From positions 1-13,705 of the forward strand of contig CAMLRS010000033.1 of the NCBI GenBank assembly GCA_946482515.1: a stretch of 13,705 nt of DNA, given 5' to 3'. The stretch comes from an uncultured Flavobacteriales bacterium. Its GTDB lineage: Bacteria > Bacteroidota > Bacteroidia > Flavobacteriales > Crocinitomicaceae. The notes beneath the pieces are model-generated. The model searched no databases. It saw only the letters and a list, made by a program, of their open reading frames with translations, and was not told the origin of the DNA. The translations under genes were made by a program, and so were the position numbers. Numbering within the stretch: position 1 is the stretch's first letter; the number at the start of each line of letters is the position of its first letter. This document shows, piece by piece, positions 5,628 to 13,367 of the stretch.

Positions 5628-7292
5628 TCAAATTGGTCGTTCGCGCACAACATCTGCGGCTTTTTTGTCAGTGCGCATGCCTTCGAAGGATGGATGGCGC
5701 ATGACGCCTTCAGAGGTCATTTCGGTGAATTCGACTTCGCAGACGAGCTGTGGCTTGAGCCAGGTGACTTCTGCGTGGGGTGGATCGGGACGGAAACGCG
5801 AGGGTTTGTTCACATCCGGCTCGGCAGCAAACGGGGTTGTTTTGCGGATCAACGGCTTAAAGGCTTTCAGCATTTCCTTTTGCGCAGCGTGGCTAAATCC
5901 GGTGCCGACTTTCCCGGTATACACTAGCTTCCCTTTTTCATACACGCCAACAAGCAATGCACTGAACGGCTTGGAAGAGCCTTCGTTTTTTGTGTAGCCA
6001 CCAATGACCATTTCCTGTCGGTTGGAGGTCTTGATCTTCAACCATTCGTCTGTACGAGCGCCGGGAAAATACAGACTGTCTTTCAGTTTGCCCACAATGC
6101 CTTCCAGGCCCATTTTCGACGCAGTTTCGAAAAACTCGGTGCCGGCGATTTCAAAAGCTTCGCTCAGTCGGATGACCGGGCTTTGTGGCATAACGGATTC
6201 CAGTAATCGTTTGCGTTCGGTCAGCGGCAATCCGGTCAGGTCTTTGCCTTCGAGCCAGGTAATATCGAAAAGATAGTACTGCAGATCGCCATCGGCTTCG
6301 GAGCGCCAGTTCTGCAAGCTGTTGAAGCCTGAAATGCCGCGTTCATCCATCACCACGATCTCGCCATCGACGACAGCACGGATGTTCCATTCTTGCAAAG
6401 CCTGGTAAACGGGGTAAAATTGCTCGTTAAAGGATTTATCGTTCCGGGAACGCAATTCCGTTTTATCGCCGTTGCGGAAACCAACTGCACGGTAGCCATC
6501 CCATTTCACTTCGTAAACCCAGCTGGGATCATCGATAGGCTGACTGGCCAGCGTAGTGAGCATGGGTGAGAATTTCGCAGGGAAGTTTTTGGAGGGCAAT
6601 TTCCGGAGAATGGGTGACAGCTTGTTCAACCCGGTTTTACTTTTTACCTGACCCGGATCCCTCCGGGCGGCGGACTTTGGGCTGGTCTTCGCTTTTTCAG
6701 TTTCTTTCGGTTTGACGGCCTTCTTTTCGAGCTGCTCCAGCGTTTTCCCGGAAAGCACGGATTCCTCCTTTTTGAGAATGTCTTTTTTCGTAGCGTGTTC
6801 GTCTTCGAGCTTCATCAGCAGCCAGCCGTTTTCGCCCCTGCCGTAAGCTTTCACCAGTGCAAATGTGCCTTGCAGCTTCTGTCCGTGCAAAACGATCTTC
6901 ACTTTTCCTTTTTTCAGCTCCGACAGCAGGTGTTTATCATTGGCACTTTTGGTCTTCCCGTCGAAATCCATCGGCTCATAAGTTCCTTCGTCCCAGACGA
7001 TGACTGTTCCGGCGCCATAACCGGATGGAATGATGCCTTCAAAACGGCGGTAATCATAGGGATGATCTTCCACCATCATGGCCAGTCGCTTGATTTCGGG
7101 ATCCATCGACGGGCCTTTGGGAACAGCCCAGCTTTTCAGCACGCCTTCCATTTCGAGGCGAAAATCATAATGCAGGTGGGAAGCGTAGTGTTTCTGCACA
7201 ACGAACCGCAGGCCTTTTCTACCCGCCTTTCCGCCGGTCGGCTCGGGTGTTTTTTCGAAATCCCGCTTCTCCTTGTATCGTTCCAGTGCCAT
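5628..7292 (-). CDS. ligD: DNA ligase D, phosphoesterase-ligase form without polymerase domain
   Basis: A 554-aa ATP-dependent DNA ligase of the LigD family, used in bacterial non-homologous end joining with Ku. The N-terminal 3'-phosphoesterase domain (about 27-165) has HYASHLHYDFRLE, giving candidate catalytic His35, His41, Asp43 and Arg45, plus His77 in EDHPYDY. A basic, low-complexity linker covers about 165-235. The ligase domain (about 236-550) has motif I EVKWDGYR with Lys263 as the likely AMP acceptor, VVDGEIVV near 307-314, LFDITWLEG near 341, motif IV GLEGIVGK (395-402) and motif V EWLKIK (416-421). An OB-fold follows with VGVYEKGKLVYTGKVGTGF and a closing VCEVEFTEMTSEGVMRHPSFEG. 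The C-terminal polymerase/primase domain of three-domain LigD is absent: the protein ends normally in a stop codon at 5628-5630. No Ku gene is in the window. The ATG at 7292 fits the family start. Confidence 0.93.
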   Translation of the reverse strand: MALERYKEKRDFEKTPEPTGGKAGRKGLRFVVQKHYASHLHYDFRLEMEGVLKSWAVPKGPSMDPEIKRLAMMVEDHPYDYRRFEGIIPSGYGAGTVIVWDEGTYEPMDFDGKTKSANDKHLLSELKKGKVKIVLHGQKLQGTFALVKAYGRGENGWLLMKLEDEHATKKDILKKEESVLSGKTLEQLEKKAVKPKETEKAKTSPKSAARRDPGQVKSKTGLNKLSPILRKLPSKNFPAKFSPMLTTLASQPIDDPSWVYEVKWDGYRAVGFRNGDKTELRSRNDKSFNEQFYPVYQALQEWNIRAVVDGEIVVMDERGISGFNSLQNWRSEADGDLQYYLFDITWLEGKDLTGLPLTERKRLLESVMPQSPVIRLSEAFEIAGTEFFETASKMGLEGIVGKLKDSLYFPGARTDEWLKIKTSNRQEMVIGGYTKNEGSSKPFSALLVGVYEKGKLVYTGKVGTGFSHAAQKEMLKAFKPLIRKTTPFAAEPDVNKPSRFRPDPPHAEVTWLKPQLVCEVEFTEMTSEGVMRHPSFEGMRTDKKAADVVRERPI

Positions 7293-7397
7293 GAAGAGAA
7301 GTTAGCAAATTCGGGAATGCGGGCTGTTGGTTTTTAAGAATCGTTAAGAGGATGGTAAATTATTGGATGGTTGGTGGTTTAAAATCCTCCCCCTTAA

Positions 7398-7415
7398 TCC
7401 CCCTCCAAAGGGGGA
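7398..7415. repeat. C/G-rich palindromic element
   Basis: TCCCCCT and AGGGGGA form a 7-bp stem with a CCAA loop, preceded by CCTCCCCCTTAA. From memory, this wording is a common dispersed intergenic element of Bacteroidota genomes. It lies upstream of ligD and downstream of the 7501-8133 gene terminator. Confidence 0.6.
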
Positions 7416-7438
7416 AACAGATCGGAAGACCGGAGACC

Positions 7439-7477
7439 AAAAAAAGAGGGCATCGTTCACGAACAACGACACCCTCT
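7439..7477 (-). terminator. Rho-independent terminator of the 7501-8133 gene
   Basis: Read on the minus strand, GAGGGTGTCGTT and AACGATGCCCTC pair as two 5-bp stems separated by a 2-base mismatch, with a 7-nt loop, and end in seven T (complement of 7439-7445). The hairpin begins 24 bases past the stop codon. Confidence 0.9.
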
Positions 7478-7500
7478 CCATTATGTATTTGTTGAGTTTA

Positions 7501-8133
7501 CTAGATAATTCCGAGCAGCCAGAGGATCAGGAGAATCAACGCGATCACCAGCAAGACGTGGATCAATCCACCGACGCCCCAATGGCCCCAGTAACCCACC
7601 GCCCAGAGAATAAGCAAAATCAGGATGATGATCCAGAAAAGACTTAACCCGCTGGCAGGTTCAGGTGAAGCTTTACTTGATTTCATTTCCTTGATCTTCA
7701 TGTCCATTTTCTTGGTCTTCGGCATGCTTTGCAGCATTTTATCGGCAAAGGCGTTGTCGAAAATGCTCTTCTTCACAGCTTGTTTGCGATCTTCGGATGG
7801 AGCTACCACGGTTTGATAGTCATCGCCGGGCACTTCGGCTGTGGCAAGCAAAGGCTCTTCTGCCGGCGTTGCTGCAATAGACTCGTTTTCGGCAGGAGTT
7901 GTCGTTTCAGCCACCAATACCGGCTCTTCCTGTTTCACTTCCGGAATGACAACGGCTGTTTCTTCCTGTTTGGTTGTTTCAACGGATTTCGTTCCGTCTA
8001 CTTTCGGTTTGCGCGGATTGACGTTTACGTAGTATCCGTTTCGGTGCTGTCGCTTTACGAGTGTGACCCCACAGGATGGGAGTATAAATCCTGAAAGTAC
8101 GAGTAAGGTCACGAAAGTTAAGATCCTGTTCAT
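7501..8133 (-). CDS. Predicted lipoprotein with C-terminal DUF5670/lmo0937-like membrane hairpin
   Basis: A 210-aa protein. The N-terminus is a lipoprotein signal (MNRILTFVTLLVLSGFILPSC, lipobox LPSC with Cys21). It is followed by VKRQHRNGYYVNV (26-38), a KR...GYYV motif that, from memory, occurs at the start of many exported Bacteroidota proteins. Residues 45-135 are Glu/Thr/Pro/Val-rich and probably unstructured, and 135-155 is Lys/Met-rich. Residues about 163-210 carry two membrane helices around GYWGHWGVGGLIHVLL, closely resembling the small lmo0937/DUF5670 membrane proteins, which normally stand alone at about 50 aa. So this looks like a lipoprotein stalk fused to a membrane hairpin. Function is unknown; a cell-envelope stress role is only suggested by the standalone family. 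It is monocistronic with a strong terminator. Confidence 0.75.
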   Translation of the reverse strand: MNRILTFVTLLVLSGFILPSCGVTLVKRQHRNGYYVNVNPRKPKVDGTKSVETTKQEETAVVIPEVKQEEPVLVAETTTPAENESIAATPAEEPLLATAEVPGDDYQTVVAPSEDRKQAVKKSIFDNAFADKMLQSMPKTKKMDMKIKEMKSSKASPEPASGLSLFWIIILILLILWAVGYWGHWGVGGLIHVLLVIALILLILWLLGII

Positions 8134-8670
8134 ATGTCTGTGTTATTTAGTTGCTTATCAAAAATGAACCAATTGTGTTCGCTGTTTGTTACAGCATTTC
8201 ATTTTAACCTTATATAATTTCCGTAGTAAGCAAAGATGGCATTAGTGCGCTGAACCGGGGAACTTGTATTTTCAGAGGTCGTTTCCGCATAGCATACAGT
8301 ATTTCAACTGTTTTCGTACCGCTAACATAAGGATCGTTTGAACCCGTCTGTGGCTTTTCACAATTTTTAATACCGACAATAGGATTTCAGGATTTTTAGG
8401 ATGATGTTGGATTTTTAATGTTTGATGTTTAATAATGAGTCAGGAGACATTGAAACACAACTCTGCAATTATCAAACTCATAACTTTCTCTTGTGTCCCT
8501 GTCTGCCGACAGGCAGGCATGTGGTCAAGACAGAGACAGTAGCAGGACAAATACGAAAATGACTATTGATTATCAAACGATTGTATTTCACATCGGGGAG
8601 ACAGCCGGGATTTCGTTTTTATCCGTTGAATTTTTTTGTATCATTGTGAAATTCCCAACACTACTTAGGT
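8134..8670. other. Long intergenic region with no convincing gene
   Basis: This 537-base, AT-rich gap between divergent genes must contain the promoters of both, but I see no perfect TAnnTTTG box with a well-spaced TTG. CATTTTTG, about 30 bases before the 8133 start on the minus strand, is the nearest match there. TTG at 8636-8638 with TACTTAGG at 8662-8669 is a weak candidate for the protease gene. The middle holds repetitive words (AGGATTTCAGGATTTTTAGG at 8381-8400, GGATTTTTAATG shortly after), AACTCATAA-type words shared with the arfB flanks (near 8471-8483), and the palindrome at 8500-8519. Confidence 0.6.
8500..8519. repeat. Palindromic element (TGTCTGCC-GACA-GGCAGGCA)
   Basis: An 8-bp stem with one G-T pair and a GACA loop. 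From memory, CTGCCGACAGGCAG-type palindromes are frequent dispersed intergenic repeats in Bacteroidota. No T-run follows, so it is not a terminator. Confidence 0.6.
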
Positions 8671-11600
8671 ATGAAAAAACTAGCTTCTCTTTTTGGTTTG
8701 CTTACAGCATGCTCGTTTACCGCTTTTTCCCAGCTTTACCAGGTACCGGTTTACGGATTAACGTCGCTGCAACCGGCCCAGGGCTCGGATCCGACTTCCA
8801 ACGCCATTGATGGCGATATCAGTACGATCTATCACTCCGAATGGGGCCAGAACGGCATCCCGGACGAATTGAATTTTTACTTCACCACGCAGGTGAGCAG
8901 CATCAAAAAGCTGATTTACACACCACGTCAGTCGGGTTCGAATGGCATCTGGAGCAATGTGAGCGTTTATTACAGCACGCAGAGCGCTCCGACCACTTTT
9001 ACCCTGATCAGCGGGAATCTAACCTGGGCCGTGGACAACCTCGACAAAGAGATCACGTTTCCAACAGCGATCCAGGAGCCGTATGCGGTTCGTTTTGTGG
9101 TGCATGCCGGTTCCGGAAACTTTTCCAGCTGTGCCGAAATGAAATTTTATTCCGAAACGCCACCCGGAGATCCGGAAGATGGCGTGGACTGTACTATTCC
9201 GACAGCAAGCCTGGGCATTACCGGCGCAAACGACGTCGAAGTAGCGGTCGTTGCTTCCGGCTCAACAGCATCCCAGTACCAGCTGGGCGAGAACATCGAC
9301 GCTTCTTTTGACGGCGACCTCAATACACTTTACCACTCTCCGTGGGGCGGCGGCACGACTTTCCCGGTTGTACTGAACTACCGCTTCAACGGTACCACTC
9401 CGATCGATTACCTGAAGTATTATCCCCGATCAGACGGCGGTGATAACGGAAATTTCGGTTTGGTAACCATCAGCTACAACACCACTGGAAACAGCACCTA
9501 CCAAAACCTGACAACCTTCGATTTCGAACAGGGTGGCATGCCTGTAGCTGTGCATTTCCCATCCCAGGTAACACCATTGAATATCCGTATCAGCGTGGCT
9601 GATGGATACGGTGGTTATGCCAGCTGTGCCGAAATGGAATTTTATACGGCCGGTACGCCCGTTGGCGGCGCGAATCCTTACATGAACGTTTTCGCCAACA
9701 ACATCTATTCGGCCTTGCTTCCGGCGATCACACAGGCGCACATCGACACCATGTCGTTGCCTTTCTACAAAGGATTGGCACAATGTCTTTTTGATGAAAC
9801 CTATGTGAGCCGCTACCGCGTGCAGCAATACGAAGTCTATCCGCAGCTTGCGACCGTTCGCAACGAGCTGAAAATCGGAACGTACGATAACTTTGAAAAC
9901 GCTACCGGAATCGTGTTCGAACAAAATGATAAAGTCGCATTGTTTGCCCGCAATATTCCTTCCAATGCCACGGTTTATTTATCGGTGAAAGATTTCCACA
10001 CAGGATTCGACGGAGCGGTTTCCCACTACGCGCTGCAAAACGGCCTGAACGTGTTTGAAGTAACGAACACCGGGCTGGGCTATATCAACTATTTCAATGG
10101 CGACAGCACGCTGAACGATGTCGAGATCAATATCGTTTCAGGGAAGATCAACGGTTACTTTGATCGTGCAGCTTCTTCCAACAGCGAATGGCCCGATCTG
10201 TTATTAGGAACGGCTTATCCGGTGATCGACGTCCGCGGCGAATACGTTCACCTCGTTTATGAAAAAGAAGCGCTACGCGGCGGAACCCCATTTGATGCAC
10301 AAAAGCTCATTGGCCGCTACGATACGATCGTTCAGCACGAACGCATGCTGATGGGATTGTTCAAATACGATCGCTCGCCGAAGAACCGTCAGCTGACCTT
10401 CTGCGAACACGGCGGTGGCTGGTATGCAGGCGGGCTGGGAGTTCATCTCGACCTCGACTGGGGGCCGGAATCGATTACCAATCCCGATCAGCTCGGTATG
10501 TGGGGAATTGCACACGAATACGGGCACATCAACCAGGTTCGACCAGACCTCAAATGGATCGGAACGACGGAAGTGACCAACAACATCCACTCGACCTGGG
10601 TGGGCTACAACATGAACAATCCACCGTATAACCGCCTGGAAAACGAAAGCGTGGAGCCGGGAACGGGCATTCCTTCCATCGAAGGCGGTCGCATTAACGG
10701 CGCTATTTACAACACGCTCATCAACGAAGAGCCTTTACAGGGAAGCGCTGATTACGATGTCTTCAAAGTACTCGTTCCATTCTGGCAGCTCGAGATTTAC
10801 TACCAATTGGCCGGTGCTTCGCGCAATGCGCCTATCCTGTCGTTCGACTACCCGGATAATTACACGGGAATCGATTACGCACACTGGTACGGCATCGTTT
10901 CGGAAATGGCTCGTACTGCGACCAACTCCGACGACTTGTCGAACGGTGAATTGCTCCTGAACTTCGTGAAAAACACCTGCGATGCCGTGGAAGAAAACCT
11001 CATTCCGTTTTTCCAGCACACCGGTTTCCTGAAGCCGATCGATATCGAAATCGACGATTACGGCGTTGGACAATTGACCATTACACAGCAACAGATCGAC
11101 GATGTGATCGCTTACGTTGAAAATCAGAACTACGACGATCCTGTTTCGCCGGTGATCCACTACGCTTCCGTGAACAGCATCGATATGTTCAAAAACCAGA
11201 TATCGCTGGAAGGTGTTACAGGCGTTGGTGCAACGCTCAACGGCAACTACCTGACGGTTGACCACAGCGAATGGCCGGGTGCCGTGGCTTACGAGACGTA
11301 TGATGACAATAACCAATTGATCTACGTATCCATTTCCGGTTCCGGCGATCCTTCGAACCAGTCAACAGAAGTGTATTATCCGGCCAACGCGCTGGCGGTA
11401 TTTGCTGTGGGCTACGACGGCGAAAAAATCCTCGTGTACCCGACTAGCATTCTTTCGGTGGACGAAAACACGTTCAATTCGGAGCTGACCATTTATCCGA
11501 ATCCGGTGGGTGAAAACGATCCGATCCAGCTGTCGGTTGAAAACGCTTCGGGCAATTATACCGCTACGATTACGACTATAGACGGTAAATCCGTGCTGGC

Positions 11601-11733
11601 AGCGACCGGAACGATTGAGGCCATCGAGGAAACGATCAACCGCAACCTCGTGAGCTTCCGATCCGGCGCTTATATCCTTCACATGGAAAATACAACCGGT
11701 ACACACCATCGCGTGAAATTCATCAAAAAATAA
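8671..11733 (+). CDS. Secreted M60-like (enhancin/mucinase-type) metalloprotease with two discoidin-like domains and T9SS tail
   Basis: A 1020-aa protein with a signal peptide (residues 1-20, ending TAFSQ). Two related discoidin/F5-8C-like domains follow: about 25-162 (AIDGDISTIYHS...SSCAEMKFYS) and 190-326 (SFDGDLNTLYHS...ASCAEMEFYT). Both carry the DGD.{3}YHS and SCAEM.FY signatures, so one arose by duplication. Residues about 335-790 are the peptidase_M60-like region, with zinc motif HEYGH at 615-619 and GTTE (Glu634) as the likely third ligand. Upstream segments GKINGYFDRA, HGGGWYAGG and LDWGPESI fit this fold. M60-like enzymes cut glycosylated proteins such as mucins, and discoidin-like domains usually bind glycans, so it probably degrades host or environmental glycoproteins outside the cell. 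The C-terminus (about 930-1020) has IYPNP, DGKSV and YILHMEN...KFIKK, a T9SS type A sorting domain. It is monocistronic with a strong terminator. Confidence 0.9.
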   Translation: MKKLASLFGLLTACSFTAFSQLYQVPVYGLTSLQPAQGSDPTSNAIDGDISTIYHSEWGQNGIPDELNFYFTTQVSSIKKLIYTPRQSGSNGIWSNVSVYYSTQSAPTTFTLISGNLTWAVDNLDKEITFPTAIQEPYAVRFVVHAGSGNFSSCAEMKFYSETPPGDPEDGVDCTIPTASLGITGANDVEVAVVASGSTASQYQLGENIDASFDGDLNTLYHSPWGGGTTFPVVLNYRFNGTTPIDYLKYYPRSDGGDNGNFGLVTISYNTTGNSTYQNLTTFDFEQGGMPVAVHFPSQVTPLNIRISVADGYGGYASCAEMEFYTAGTPVGGANPYMNVFANNIYSALLPAITQAHIDTMSLPFYKGLAQCLFDETYVSRYRVQQYEVYPQLATVRNELKIGTYDNFENATGIVFEQNDKVALFARNIPSNATVYLSVKDFHTGFDGAVSHYALQNGLNVFEVTNTGLGYINYFNGDSTLNDVEINIVSGKINGYFDRAASSNSEWPDLLLGTAYPVIDVRGEYVHLVYEKEALRGGTPFDAQKLIGRYDTIVQHERMLMGLFKYDRSPKNRQLTFCEHGGGWYAGGLGVHLDLDWGPESITNPDQLGMWGIAHEYGHINQVRPDLKWIGTTEVTNNIHSTWVGYNMNNPPYNRLENESVEPGTGIPSIEGGRINGAIYNTLINEEPLQGSADYDVFKVLVPFWQLEIYYQLAGASRNAPILSFDYPDNYTGIDYAHWYGIVSEMARTATNSDDLSNGELLLNFVKNTCDAVEENLIPFFQHTGFLKPIDIEIDDYGVGQLTITQQQIDDVIAYVENQNYDDPVSPVIHYASVNSIDMFKNQISLEGVTGVGATLNGNYLTVDHSEWPGAVAYETYDDNNQLIYVSISGSGDPSNQSTEVYYPANALAVFAVGYDGEKILVYPTSILSVDENTFNSELTIYPNPVGENDPIQLSVENASGNYTATITTIDGKSVLAATGTIEAIEETINRNLVSFRSGAYILHMENTTGTHHRVKFIKK

Positions 11734-11753
11734 TCCGGCGATCCTGCCGATAC

Positions 11754-11786
11754 AAAGCGGTTTTTCTTCGGAAGGACCGCTTTTTT
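11754..11786 (+). terminator. Rho-independent terminator of the protease gene
   Basis: AAAGCGGT (11754-11761) and ACCGCTTT (11776-11783) pair perfectly. The stem continues inward as TTTTC/GAAGG around a TTCG tetraloop, giving a 13-bp hairpin with two G-U pairs, and six T follow (11781-11786). It starts 20 bases past the stop. Confidence 0.95.
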
Positions 11787-11833
11787 CGTTCATGGACGGC
11801 TGAACCGGATGGCAAAGACTGGATGGAGAATCG

Positions 11834-11841
11834 TATTTTTA
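11834..11841 (+). promoter_or_regulatory. Possible -7 box of the MATE gene
   Basis: TATTTTTA matches seven of eight positions of TAnnTTTG and lies 21 bases before the ATG at 11863. No TTG is found at the usual distance upstream. It supports starting the gene at 11863 rather than at the in-frame ATG at 11809, which would place the promoter inside the coding region. Confidence 0.35.
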
Positions 11842-11862
11842 TGCGCACTTTCACAAACATCC

Positions 11863-13251
11863 ATGACAACTCCGACTCGCACAAAACGTTTTTTCAGCAT
11901 TATTCGTGAATCCCTCAACGGCGAAGAACAGGATTACACCCAAGGAAGCATCCGCCGGGCGGTCTTTCTGCTCGCCATTCCGATGATCCTTGAGCTGAGC
12001 CTCGAAAGCGTGTTTGCCGTGGTCGATATGTTCTTCGTGAGCAAGCTGGGCGAAAACGCCATTGCCACGGTCGGTTTGACGGAATCCGTTATCACGATCG
12101 TTTATTCACTTGCCATTGGTTTGAGTACGGCTGCAACAGCCATCGTAGCGCGACGGGTGGGTGAGAAAAATCCTGAAGCAGCAGCTCATGCCGGCGCACA
12201 ATCCATCATTATTGCGTTGATGGCTACGGCCGTATTGAGTATCATCGGGTTGATCTTTGCCGGAGAAATCCTCGCGCTCATGGGAGCCAGCGAAGCAGTT
12301 GTGCGCGAAGGAGCGATCTTTACGCGCATCATGCTTGGAGGCAGCCTGGTGATCATTATGCTCTTCCTCATCAACGGGATCTTCCGCGGTGCCGGTGATG
12401 CCGCCATGGCGATGAAAAGCCTCTGGATAGCCAGCATCATCAACATCATCCTCTGCCCTATTTTCATCAACATCTGGGGATTGCAGGGAGCAGCTATTGC
12501 CACCGTGATCGGTCGCAGCTCGGGCGTGGCTTACCAGTGCTATCACCTGTTCTACGGCAAAGGTCTGCTGCGTTTCAAGCGTGAGCATTTCCGGTACGAG
12601 AACAGCATTATCAAATCGCTGATCAACATCGGCTGGCCGGCAACCTTCCAGTTCATTGTAGCAAGTGGCAGCTGGATCATCCTTGCGAAGCTGGTGGCTG
12701 AAACGGGTGGAACGACTGCATCGGCGGGCTACCAGATCGCCATCCGGAACGTGGTGTTTTTCATTCTCCCGGCCTGGGGACTCAGCAATGCTGCCGCTAC
12801 GCTCGTAGGACAAAACCTTGGTGCAAATCAGGTCAAGCGGGCCGAAGAAAGCGTTATGCTCACCGCCAAGTACAATGCCATCTTTATGGGATTGGTGACC
12901 ATCCTGTTCGTCTTTCTCGCCGAGCCCATCATCCGCATTTTCAGCCAGGATCCGAAAATCGTTGCGTATGGAGCTTCGGCATTGCGCATCATCGGAACAG
13001 GCTATATTTTTTACGGCATAGGTATGGTAATGACACAGGCTTTGAACGGCGCCGGCGATACCAAAACACCGACCATTATCAACGTGGTGTGTTTCTGGCT
13101 CTTCCAGGTTCCGCTGGCGTGGCTGCTGGCCAAAGGGCTCGACTGGAAAGCTACGGGAGCATTTATCGCCATTCCTGTGGCTGAAACGCTGATCGCACTC
13201 GTTGCCTTCTACTTCTTCAAACGCGGCAAGTGGAAGGAGGTGAAAGTCTGA
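11863..13251 (+). CDS. MATE-family multidrug/metabolite efflux transporter
   Basis: A 462-aa inner-membrane transporter that exports cationic drugs or metabolites in exchange for Na+ or H+. After a basic cytoplasmic N-terminus (TPTRTKRFFSIIRESLNG) come about twelve hydrophobic helices in two similar halves, as expected for two MatE domains. Typical segments are AIPMILELSLESVFAVVDMF in helix 1-2, NGIFRGAGDAAMAM in the first half and LNGAGDTKTPT at the matching place in the second half, and LVGQNLGANQ. Length is normal for MATE (450-480 aa). The start at 11863 is chosen because the 18 extra residues from 11809 overlap a promoter-like box and add a non-family N-terminus. The substrate cannot be told from sequence. 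It lies 129 bases after the protease gene, beyond a strong terminator, so it is transcribed alone. Confidence 0.9.
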   Translation: MTTPTRTKRFFSIIRESLNGEEQDYTQGSIRRAVFLLAIPMILELSLESVFAVVDMFFVSKLGENAIATVGLTESVITIVYSLAIGLSTAATAIVARRVGEKNPEAAAHAGAQSIIIALMATAVLSIIGLIFAGEILALMGASEAVVREGAIFTRIMLGGSLVIIMLFLINGIFRGAGDAAMAMKSLWIASIINIILCPIFINIWGLQGAAIATVIGRSSGVAYQCYHLFYGKGLLRFKREHFRYENSIIKSLINIGWPATFQFIVASGSWIILAKLVAETGGTTASAGYQIAIRNVVFFILPAWGLSNAAATLVGQNLGANQVKRAEESVMLTAKYNAIFMGLVTILFVFLAEPIIRIFSQDPKIVAYGASALRIIGTGYIFYGIGMVMTQALNGAGDTKTPTIINVVCFWLFQVPLAWLLAKGLDWKATGAFIAIPVAETLIALVAFYFFKRGKWKEVKV

Positions 13252-13270
13252 TCCTTCACAATCCTTAACA

Positions 13271-13281
13271 CCCACTGTGGG
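13271..13281 (+). terminator. Weak hairpin after the MATE gene
   Basis: CCCACTGTGGG is a small inverted repeat (4-5 bp stem) followed by AATTTTG, 20 bases past the stop codon. It is too short to be a confident terminator, but no better candidate is present before the next gene. Confidence 0.25.
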
Positions 13282-13367
13282 AATTTTGTAAGCTTTCGGA
13301 CTCAGGATACAAGCATCCAGGGACGGTGCTGCCCGATCTTTGTACAATAACTCAAAACATAAGCATC

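Noticed and set aside
8493..8810. 105-codon plus-strand frame overlapping the protease start
   Set aside because: Begins inside a palindromic repeat, overlaps the protease signal peptide in another frame, and has no family resemblance.
11809..11862. Upstream ATG extending the MATE protein by 18 residues
   Set aside because: It places a promoter-like TATTTTTA inside the coding region and adds residues not typical of the family.
12106..13347. 413-codon open frame on the minus strand opposite the MATE gene
   Set aside because: Its product is a Asp/His/Arg-rich shadow with no domain or signal, and the plus strand encodes a clear transporter through the same bases.
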